This document shows positions 21,270 through 27,415 of a DNA stretch of 27,415 nucleotides, piece after piece. Both the position numbers and the translations under genes were made by a program. The DNA lies in assembly GCA_004558025.1 (NCBI GenBank), contig SFEG01000020.1:1-27415 (forward strand), given 5' to 3'. Origin of the DNA: Clostridiales bacterium. Its GTDB lineage: Bacteria; Bacillota; Clostridia; Oscillospirales; Oscillospiraceae. The first letter of the stretch is position 1. Every line of letters starts with the position of its first letter. The notes under the pieces were generated by a model. That model saw only the letters and a program-made list of their open reading frames with translations. It was not told the origin of the DNA and did not search any database.

Positions 21270-22370
21270 TTATCCTTCAAAATCGTCGGCGGAAACGTCG
21301 ACCGCGCGCCCTGCCGCCTGAGCGGCCTTGCGTGCCTGCGGGCTCATGAGCTTATAAGCGTTGTCGCGTATCTGCTGCTCGATATTTGCGCAGATCTCGG
21401 GATTGGACAGCAGGTACTCCTTCACGGCGTCTCTGCCCTGGATGCGCTGCTCGCCGACGGTGAACCATGCGCCGGCCTTGTCGATGATCTCGAGCTTTAC
21501 GCCGAGATCGACGATCTCGCCGACCTTGGAAATGCCTTCGCCGTACATGATGTCAAACTCCGCCTCTTTGAACGGGGGAGCGCACTTGTTCTTTATTACC
21601 TTTGCTCTCGTGCGGTTGCCGATCATCTCGCCGCCGACCTTGAGCGTCTCGATCCTGCGCACGTCGATACGCACGGAGGCGTAGTATTTAAGCGCAAGAC
21701 CGCCGGGGGTCGTCTCGGGGTTGCCGTACATTACGCCGATCTTCTGGCGCAGCTGGTTTATAAATATGACGGTGCAGCCGTTTTTCGATATGCAGCCTGC
21801 CAGGCGGCGCATTGCCTGCGACATAAGTCTTGCCAGCGCACCGACGACGGAGTCGCCCATCTCGCCCTCAAGCTCAATGCGGGGGATAAGAGCCGCAACG
21901 GAGTCGACGACAACGACGTCGACCGCGCTCGAGCGCACGAGGCTTTCGGTTATATCGAGCGCCTGCTCGCCGGTATCGGGCTGCGAAATGAGCAGACTGT
22001 CGATATCAACGCCCAGCGCGCGGGCATATGCGGGCTCAAGGGCGTGCTCAACGTCTATATACGCCGCCTCGCCGCCGGCCTTCTGAGCCGCCGCGACGAC
22101 GTGCAGTGCAAGCGTCGTCTTACCGGAAGCCTCGGGGCCGTAGATCTCGATGATCCTTCCCTTGGGAACGCCGCCGATGCCGAGCGCGAGGTCGAGCGAC
22201 AGTGAGCCTGTCGACAATGCCTCGACGTTCACGGGAATATCGTCGCCAAGACGCATGATAGCACCCTTGCCGTAGTTTTTCTCTATCTGCGCGATGCAGG
22301 TCTCAAGTGCTTTTTTCTTATCGCTTGCCTGAGAGTGGGTGGAGATGGGAGCTTTCTTTTTTTCAGCCAT
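21270..22370 (-). CDS. recA: Recombinase RecA
   Basis: The 366-residue protein has the canonical RecA core: Walker A GPEASGKTT at 78-86, Walker B VVVVDSVAALIPR, the Gln-containing motif FINQLRQKIGVMYGNPETTPGG covering loop L2, and the C-terminal domain ending in the acidic tail (SADDFEG). It forms ATP-dependent filaments on single-stranded DNA for repair and SOS induction. The N-terminus is about 15 residues longer and more Lys-rich than in E. coli. It lies 20 bp downstream of prmC, and no promoter or LexA-type GAAC-N4-GTTC site is visible in that gap. Confidence 0.98.
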   Translation of the reverse strand: MAEKKKAPISTHSQASDKKKALETCIAQIEKNYGKGAIMRLGDDIPVNVEALSTGSLSLDLALGIGGVPKGRIIEIYGPEASGKTTLALHVVAAAQKAGGEAAYIDVEHALEPAYARALGVDIDSLLISQPDTGEQALDITESLVRSSAVDVVVVDSVAALIPRIELEGEMGDSVVGALARLMSQAMRRLAGCISKNGCTVIFINQLRQKIGVMYGNPETTPGGLALKYYASVRIDVRRIETLKVGGEMIGNRTRAKVIKNKCAPPFKEAEFDIMYGEGISKVGEIVDLGVKLEIIDKAGAWFTVGEQRIQGRDAVKEYLLSNPEICANIEQQIRDNAYKLMSPQARKAAQAAGRAVDVSADDFEG

Positions 22371-22390
22371 TTCTTTTACCTCTGTTTATA

Positions 22391-23260
22391 TCAGAATTCG
22401 TTTTTCCATTTTCCTATTACGACGCGCTCGAAGCCGAGGGTGTCGTTGCGGCTCTCTACCGAGACAAAGCCGGCCTTTAGCAGCATGAGCTTCACCTCGT
22501 CGGCCTGACCCTCGCCGACCTCGAACATCATAAGTCCGTTCGGGCGGAGCGTTATCGTCCAGTATTTTATGATCGCCCTGTAGAAATCAAGGCCGTCCTC
22601 GCCGCCGTCGAGCGCCGTCATTGGCTCGTAATCGCGCACCGAGCAGTCGAGCTCAATTAGCTCAAACGAGGGGATATACGGCGGGTTTGAAACTATAACG
22701 TCAAAGCTGCCGATGCTCATGGGCGGCCATGTGGTAGCGTCCGCGTTCATGGGGATTATCCTTGATGTGAGCTTGTTGTCCTTAATATTTTTCCGGCAGA
22801 CCTCGAGCGCCGAGGGACTTATGTCCGCCGCCACGACACGTGCGGCCGGGAGCTCGTTTGCTATTGCGCAGGCTATGCAGCCGCTGCCGCAGCACAGGTC
22901 GAGAACTCTGCCTTTCATTCCGAAGCCCTTTATAGCCTCTATTGCCGCGCCGACAAGTATCTCCGTATCCATGCGCGGGATGAGAACATCGGGAGTGACG
23001 GTCATCGGAAGCCCGTAAAACTCCCACGAGCCCGAGATATACGCAAGCGGCTCGCCCTGAAGGCGGCGCTGTATCATGCTGTGCGCGCGCTCCTCAATCT
23101 CGGACGAGGTGTACAGATACATATCGCGCATGAGCTGCTCGGTCGTTTTGCCGGCCGCCGCTGCAAGAAGTATGCGGGCTTCAAGGCTGTAGGCCTCAAC
23201 GCCGTTTTCTCTCAGTGCATTTCTTACTGAGAAATAGATATCATTATATGTTTTAGGCAT
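22391..23260 (-). CDS. prmC: Peptide chain release factor N5-glutamine methyltransferase
   Basis: The 289-residue SAM-dependent methyltransferase modifies the GGQ glutamine of release factors RF1 and RF2. It has the helical N-terminal domain, the substrate loop LIPRMDTEILV at about 93-103, SAM motif I DLCCGSGCIA at 121-130, and the catalytic NPPY at 192-195 (SNPPYIPSFE). The acidic loop in motif II is AADISPSAL. It follows the DUF1385 gene by 15 bp, an arrangement common in Firmicutes. Confidence 0.96.
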   Translation of the reverse strand: MPKTYNDIYFSVRNALRENGVEAYSLEARILLAAAAGKTTEQLMRDMYLYTSSEIEERAHSMIQRRLQGEPLAYISGSWEFYGLPMTVTPDVLIPRMDTEILVGAAIEAIKGFGMKGRVLDLCCGSGCIACAIANELPAARVVAADISPSALEVCRKNIKDNKLTSRIIPMNADATTWPPMSIGSFDVIVSNPPYIPSFELIELDCSVRDYEPMTALDGGEDGLDFYRAIIKYWTITLRPNGLMMFEVGEGQADEVKLMLLKAGFVSVESRNDTLGFERVVIGKWKNEF

Positions 23261-23275
23261 TTTCCATATCCTTAT

Positions 23276-24229
23276 TTACCAGGCGTCGCTGCCTTTTTCT
23301 TCGGGGATGACGAGCTCAAGTGCGCGGATGGCGCATCTTATCATCTCGTCGTCGGGCTCGTTGGTCGTTATGCGCTGGAACTGCTTGCCCGGCCATGAAA
23401 GTATCGAAGAGCACAGATTATCGTGTCTGCCGACCCAGCGGTTTAATTCGTAGCTCAGGCCGACGATGAGCGGCAGCATGAGAAACTTCAGCCCCATGCG
23501 CAGCATCGTGTCGGATACATGGATGAACGAGCCCGCGATTATACTTATTATAATTACAACGAATATGAAGCTTGTTCCGCACCTCGGATGGAGCCTCGGC
23601 TGCGGGCGCACATTCTCGACCGTCAGCGGCAGACCCTTTTCATAGCAGAAGATGGTCTTGTGCTCGGCACCGTGGTAGGAAAACAGGCGCTTCATATCCT
23701 TCATTTTCGAGCATAGTATCAAATAAATAAAGAAGATAACGAGCTTGAGTATGCCCTCGAGCAGAGTTCTCCAATAGAAATCAGACTTAACTGCGGGGAA
23801 GAGACCGACGATAAACGTCGGCAGGAACAAAAACAGAAACAGCGAAAGCGCGATGCCCAGAACGACGGCAACGCCGATAACGAGCTTCTGCGCTGTATCG
23901 TTTGAAAAGTGCTTTTCTATCCAAAGGTCTATCTTGTCCGGCTCCTCCTGCATATCCTCGGGAAGCTGATCGGCCGAATACGACAGCGCCTTGACGCCGT
24001 TTACCATCGACGATATGAACGCCGCGACGCCTCGGATGAGCGGCCAGCCGAGGATAGGCTGCTTTTCCTTTAAAGGAGTCACAGGCTCGACCTTTTCGAC
24101 CATTTCGCCCGAGCCGCGGCACACAATGGCACGCTTTGTGGGTCCAAGCATCATTATGCCCTCGATGAGCGCCTGACCGCCGATGGAGGTCTTGAATTTC
24201 ACCGAAGACTCAGCATTTTTATCTGACAT
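23276..24229 (-). CDS. DUF1385 family membrane protein (YqhQ-like)
   Basis: The 317-residue protein begins with the family signature IGGQALIEGIMMLGPTKRAIVCR and has the conserved FSYHGAEHKTIFCYEKG and HPRCGTSFIFVVI blocks. Three to four hydrophobic segments are visible (about 120-145, 158-175, 225-250, 255-270). The biochemical role of this family is not established; it is often found beside prmC in Firmicutes, as here. HGAEHK and HPRCGTSF contain conserved His and Cys residues that could bind a metal, which is inference. Confidence 0.9.
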   Translation of the reverse strand: MSDKNAESSVKFKTSIGGQALIEGIMMLGPTKRAIVCRGSGEMVEKVEPVTPLKEKQPILGWPLIRGVAAFISSMVNGVKALSYSADQLPEDMQEEPDKIDLWIEKHFSNDTAQKLVIGVAVVLGIALSLFLFLFLPTFIVGLFPAVKSDFYWRTLLEGILKLVIFFIYLILCSKMKDMKRLFSYHGAEHKTIFCYEKGLPLTVENVRPQPRLHPRCGTSFIFVVIIISIIAGSFIHVSDTMLRMGLKFLMLPLIVGLSYELNRWVGRHDNLCSSILSWPGKQFQRITTNEPDDEMIRCAIRALELVIPEEKGSDAW

Positions 24230-24238
24230 TTATCTACC

Positions 24239-25234
24239 TCAATTTTCTGACAAGGGTAAGCTTATTTCGGCAATGCAGCCGCCGCCCTCGGCGTTTGCGA
24301 TGCTGAGCTTTCCGCCATGACGAGATACTATCTCGTCGCACACGGCAAGCCCGATGCCGCTGCCGCGGTTTTTGCTGCTGCCTTTATAAAATCTGTTTTT
24401 GACAAACGGCAGCTCGCCGGTGGGGATGCCTCTGCCGTAGTCGCGTATGCGTATAATGACATTTTCCTTCTCAAGCGCAAGCGTTATGTCAACCTTTCCG
24501 CCGTCGCCGCCGTGCTTTGCGGCATTATCCAAAAGGTTCAGAAACACCTGCTTAAGACGCTCCGGATCGCCGGATATGAGCGGGATATCATACTCGGGCG
24601 GCTCGTAATTTACCTCTATCCCGGCCTCGCTCATGAGCTTGCCGTAGGTAAACAGCGAATCCTCAAGCTCGGCGGCGATATCCACAAGCTCCATGCGCAG
24701 ATTGAATCTGCCGTCCTGAATACGCGTAAACTCCAAAAGATCGGCCACCATGCCGGTGAGCCTTTCGGCCTCCTTGGAGATTATCTTGACGCCGCGCAGC
24801 GACTCGTCCTTTATCGCGGGGTCGTACTGAAGCGTCTCGCTCCAGCCGAGGATGGCCGTCAGCGGTGTGCGCAGCTCGTGTGATATCTGCGATATGAACT
24901 CCGCCGTCGCTTTATCCGAGCGCGCGATCTTTTCGGACATGATATTAATATCATCGGTGAGTCTGCCGATCTCGTTATCGCCTACAGACGGCACCTGTGC
25001 GCCGTAGCTTCCGTCGGCAATGTGCTTTGCCGACTCGCTCAGATCCTGTATGGGCTTGGATATGTAGTGATCGAACCAGATGTTTACGAGGATGATATAC
25101 GCCGCGATGATGACGGCTATGATGATCGCCGGAATGATGAGCTTATTTGCTGCAAAGGCTATAAGACATGCGATGAGAATGACCGCCGCAATGCTCGAGG
25201 CAAGCAGCTGCCACTTAAGTTCTTTGAAAAACAT
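24239..25234 (-). CDS. Membrane histidine kinase with minimal extracytoplasmic part
   Basis: The 331-residue kinase has two hydrophobic helices at about 9-28 and 32-53 with only a few residues between them, so it likely senses within the membrane or through a partner. A HAMP domain follows (about 55-108), then the phosphoacceptor His119 in SQISHELRTPLTAILGWSE, and the ATPase domain with N-box LLDNAAKH (Asn237), G1 DYGRGIP (265-271) and G2 GSGIGL (291-296). It is encoded 27 bp after its response regulator. Start at 25234 has a GGGAAG purine run about 9 bases upstream. Confidence 0.93.
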   Translation of the reverse strand: MFFKELKWQLLASSIAAVILIACLIAFAANKLIIPAIIIAVIIAAYIILVNIWFDHYISKPIQDLSESAKHIADGSYGAQVPSVGDNEIGRLTDDINIMSEKIARSDKATAEFISQISHELRTPLTAILGWSETLQYDPAIKDESLRGVKIISKEAERLTGMVADLLEFTRIQDGRFNLRMELVDIAAELEDSLFTYGKLMSEAGIEVNYEPPEYDIPLISGDPERLKQVFLNLLDNAAKHGGDGGKVDITLALEKENVIIRIRDYGRGIPTGELPFVKNRFYKGSSKNRGSGIGLAVCDEIVSRHGGKLSIANAEGGGCIAEISLPLSEN

Positions 25235-25261
25235 TGGACACTTCCCGGGAAATAATAAGCT

Positions 25262-25951
25262 TTAATAGCCCCATTTGTAGCCGAAGCCCCAAACGGTCGT
25301 GAGAAATTCGGGCTCTGTGGGATCGGCCTCGATCTTCAGGCGCAGACGGCGGATGTTGACATCGACCGTTTTGAGCTCGCCGGAAAAATCGTCGCCCCAG
25401 ACGGCCTTGAGTATATCCTCGCGCGACATGGCCTTGCCCGGGTTTTCCATGAACAGCTTCATCAGCAGATATTCTATCTGCGTGAGCTTCAGGCGCTTGC
25501 AGTCCTTTTCAAGGGTGCGGTTGCGCGTATTGAGCAGGAAAGGCCCGCTGGATATCTCATAGCTGGGCTTGTCGGCTGCGTCATTGCCGAGACGGCGCAC
25601 GAGCGCGTCGACGCGGGCGGTGAGCTCGGCGGGGGAGAAGGGCTTCGTGACATAGTCGTCGGCGCCGGTCATAAGGCCGGTGACCTTGTCGATCTCCTGG
25701 CTTTTCGCGGTCAGCATGATTATGCCGATCTTCGAGCCGGAGGCTCGGATGCGGCGGCAGACCTCAAAGCCGTCTATATCGGGGAGCATAACGTCCAGAA
25801 GCGCAAGACTGACGTCGGGATTCTTTTCAAGCAGAGCCAAAGCGGTCATGCCGTTTTCGGCCTCGATAGGCTCATATCCGTTGCGGCGGAGGTTGATGAC
25901 CACAAAACTGCGGATATTCGGTTCGTCCTCAAGTACGAGTATCTTTTTCAT
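25262..25951 (-). CDS. OmpR/PhoB-family response regulator
   Basis: The 229-residue regulator has a receiver domain with the acidic pair Glu8/Asp9, phosphorylation site Asp53 (ALLDVMLPD), Thr81 and Lys103 (VTKPFSP), then a winged helix DNA-binding domain from about residue 130 (LTQIEYLLMKLFMENPGKAMSR, later TVDVNIRRLRLKI and TVWGFGYKWGY). It heads a nine-gene operon, with AGAGG 7 bases before the start. Its targets are unknown; autoregulation of the whole operon is plausible because the promoter lies immediately upstream. Confidence 0.95.
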   Translation of the reverse strand: MKKILVLEDEPNIRSFVVINLRRNGYEPIEAENGMTALALLEKNPDVSLALLDVMLPDIDGFEVCRRIRASGSKIGIIMLTAKSQEIDKVTGLMTGADDYVTKPFSPAELTARVDALVRRLGNDAADKPSYEISSGPFLLNTRNRTLEKDCKRLKLTQIEYLLMKLFMENPGKAMSREDILKAVWGDDFSGELKTVDVNIRRLRLKIEADPTEPEFLTTVWGFGYKWGY

Positions 25952-25971
25952 GGTTTGGCCTCTTTCTTATA

Positions 25972-26000
25972 ATTTTACATTGAAATATTGTAACATACAA
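25972..26000 (-). promoter_or_regulatory. Candidate promoter of the response regulator-to-cysS operon
   Basis: On the minus strand TTGTAT (26000-25995) and TAAAAT (25977-25972) are 17 bp apart, the same pair of hexamers as at the ilvA operon. The start would fall a few bases before the AGAGG ribosome binding site. The A/T richness of this gap makes chance matches likely. Confidence 0.4.
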
Positions 26001-26079
26001 TTTTCAATTATGGTAGAGGTAAAGACAAAAAAATTGTAATCCGAGAACAAAAAATTACACAAATTCTTTTACACCGTAC

Positions 26080-26108
26080 TTGAATAATAAGTTTTTATAG
26101 GTTATAAT
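26080..26108 (+). promoter_or_regulatory. Promoter of the tRNA-Leu gene
   Basis: TTGAAT (26080-26085), a 17-bp spacer and a perfect TATAAT (26103-26108) lie 17 bp before the tRNA 5' end. Confidence 0.75.
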
Positions 26109-26124
26109 ACTTTCGTTTAAATTT

Positions 26125-26210
26125 GCCGGTGTGATGGAATGGTAGACGTAGCGGATTCAAAATCCGCCGGGGGCGACTCCGTGTGGGTTCGAGTCCCACC
26201 ACCGGCACCA
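26125..26210 (+). tRNA. tRNA-Leu (anticodon CAA)
   Basis: The gene forms a complete class II tRNA. The acceptor stem GCCGGTG pairs with CACCGGC, discriminator A and an encoded CCA follow. The anticodon stem GCGGA/TCCGC holds the loop TTCAAAA with anticodon CAA, reading UUG. The long variable arm (CGGGGGCGACTCCGT) and the T arm GTGGG-TTCGAGT-CCCAC are intact. It has its own promoter and terminator. Confidence 0.97.
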
Positions 26211-26215
26211 TAATT

Positions 26216-26262
26216 GGACCAAACATTGATACAACGTGTCGATGTTTGGTCCGTTTCTTTTT
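26216..26262 (+). terminator. Intrinsic terminator after tRNA-Leu
   Basis: A perfect 11-bp stem, GGACCAAACAT (26216-26226) with ATGTTTGGTCC (26242-26252), is followed by GTTTCTTTTT. Confidence 0.88.
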
Positions 26263-26422
26263 GCCCTGAAAGTCGCTTGCTGCAAGGCTTTCTGCTGAGA
26301 GCGGGTGCATTTGTGCTGGCATCCGCCATGATCAAGCGCCTTTCAGAAGCTGTTTTCCCGAAACCAGCACTTTGCCCGGAAAAGCAACCGTTTCAAACGG
26401 CCATAATCGTTTCAATGATAAC

Positions 26423-26460
26423 AGCCCGTGATGAGGATCAATCGGTCCCCACCACGGGCT
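26423..26460 (-). terminator. Hairpin downstream of the broken recombinase gene
   Basis: AGCCCGTG (26423-26430) and CACGGGCT (26453-26460) form an 8-bp stem with a 22-nt loop, 16 bp after the recombinase stop codon. There is no clear U-tract, so termination is only a possibility. The rest of 26263-26476 shows no gene or other site that I can support. Confidence 0.3.
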
Positions 26461-26476
26461 ATAATCGTATCTGCCT

Positions 26477-27415
26477 TTACAGCGTCTCGGTGATCTCAGT
26501 TCCATTTTTGAATCGGAAGACCAGCCGCCCATCCTCATAAACCGCCACCCGGTCGATCAGGTTGAGCCATAAGCGGTCACTGTATTGGACAGGGAGAGAA
26601 TTATCAAAGGCGCGGATCTCATTCATGAAGCTCTCGATCACATCAGCCTGAAAGCGCCGGGTGACCTTCTGGTTCTGAAGCTGCTGGGCTCTATCCTCGG
26701 CATCACGGTACCGCTGGACCAGCTCATCGTATCTCCGGTTATACTCCTCCTGCTGCATGACCGTGGTGGCATTTTCCGCGATCAGCTTCCGCGTGAGCTC
26801 CGAGACGATCTCCAGCTCGGTCTCCAGCGCAGCGCACTCTGCATCAATTTTCTCCGTATTCAGGTATTCATCCAGCAGCATCTGGCAGGTTTCCATCAAG
26901 ACTTCCCGCGCCTCTGTAAGATTTGCTACGGCCTGCAAGAACAGGCGCTTGATGTCCTCTTCATACAAATGCGGTGTGCCGCAGCGATGCTCACCTTTGA
27001 ACTTCCCGTTGCATTGCCAGATCACGCGGCGGTACTTGTCAGTACTGTGCCATACCTTGGGACCGTAGTATTCCCCACAATCGCCGCAGACGATCTTTGC
27101 CGAGAATGGACTCAGGCTGTTGTGGTGCCGTCCTTTGGATTTACGGACTGCCATCTCCGTCTGCACCTTTTCCCACTAGTCAGGATCAATGATCGCCGGG
27201 TGGCTCTGTTCCACTATGTACTGCGGGACCTCGCCCTCGTTCACCTTCATCTTCTTGGAAAGGAAATCCACCGTGAATTTTTTCTGCAGGATCGCGCAGC
27301 CCTTGTACTTCTCGTTCGTCAGGATGCTCTCAACGGTGCTGCTCTGCCATTTGGCCTTCCCGCGCGGTGTCGGTATGCCCTGCTCCGTCAGGTGCTTTGC
27401 GATCCAGTTGAGCGT
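26477..27415 (-). pseudogene. Large serine recombinase, interrupted by an in-frame amber codon and cut by the window edge
   Basis: The minus strand encodes the C-terminal two-thirds of a large serine recombinase. From the window edge it reads the recombinase domain (WIAKHLTEQGIPTPRG, WQSSTVESILTNEKYKG, EQSHPAIIDPD), then a TAG at 27178-27176, then continues in the same frame with WEKVQTEM, the zinc ribbon (CGDCGEYYG...WQCNGKFKGEHRCGTPHL) and a long coiled coil (about 26600-26950) to a TAA. Homologues have a residue such as Tyr or Glu at the stop position (PDYWEKVQ), so one base change explains it. A GTG just after the stop could restart only a zinc ribbon and coiled-coil fragment. The catalytic resolvase domain should lie beyond the window. 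Confidence 0.85.

Noticed and set aside
26117..26335. Minus-strand reading frame containing GGGTRTHTESPPADFESAT
   Set aside because: This is the well-known false protein produced by translating the antisense strand of a tRNA-Leu gene; the tRNA is complete and explains the sequence.
27176..27178. Reassignment of TAG to an amino acid in this genome
   Set aside because: Nearly all genes here end in TAA or TGA, which was suggestive, but the HpaI-type aldolase gene ends normally with TAG (14480-14482), so TAG works as a stop. A nonsense mutation is simpler.

Overview
The window looks like a chromosomal segment of an anaerobic, fermentative Clostridia bacterium, probably from the Oscillospirales. 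This is inferred from gene content and moderately high GC, not from a marker-gene tree. Supporting genes are a trimeric HydABC-type [FeFe] hydrogenase, a class III fructose-1,6-bisphosphatase, the last codons of a probable 2-hydroxyacyl-CoA dehydratase activase, and the recA/recX/rimO/pgsA/cysS cluster typical of Firmicutes. Most genes have clear AGGAGG-type ribosome binding sites, and several have near-consensus sigma-A promoters.

Left part (1-5450). The window opens with the end of the activase-like gene, then a foldable stretch, then a 52-residue membrane protein that I do not recognise. On the minus strand follows an ilvA-ridA-maa operon: threonine deaminase, the imine deaminase that clears its reactive product, and a maltose/galactoside acetyltransferase-type enzyme. 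A 5' leader with several hairpins precedes it. Further on are a small conserved-looking protein and a 707-residue lipoprotein with an RsiV/PdaC-like middle and Asp-rich calcium-loop-like motifs.

Hydrogenase region (5486-12950). hydC-hydB-hydA is transcribed leftward from a good promoter. Divergent from it is a Crp/Fnr-family regulator, 9 bp from a complete NitT/TauT-type ABC importer (lipoprotein, permease, ATPase) that it probably shares an operon with. The regulator has a consensus promoter, with a perfect 12-bp palindrome just after the start site that may be an operator.

Middle (12950-17300). The space after the ABC operon encodes no protein but carries a near-perfect extended -10 promoter on the minus strand, reading into about 215 nt with strong inverted repeats. 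This is a good candidate for an unassigned structured small RNA. Next come a TVP38/DedA-type membrane protein, a TspO/MBR protein, an HpcH/HpaI-type aldolase and fbp (class III). The aldolase and fbp are divergent, and their promoters may share one -35 hexamer.

Right part (17284-27415). Nine tightly packed minus-strand genes run from 25951 to 17327: response regulator, histidine kinase, DUF1385 protein, prmC, recA, recX, rimO, pgsA, cysS. A two-component system thus heads a housekeeping operon, and recA has no obvious promoter or SOS box of its own. A tRNA-Leu(CAA) with promoter and terminator follows on the plus strand. The window ends inside a large serine recombinase gene broken by an in-frame amber codon, marking the edge of a probable decayed mobile element.
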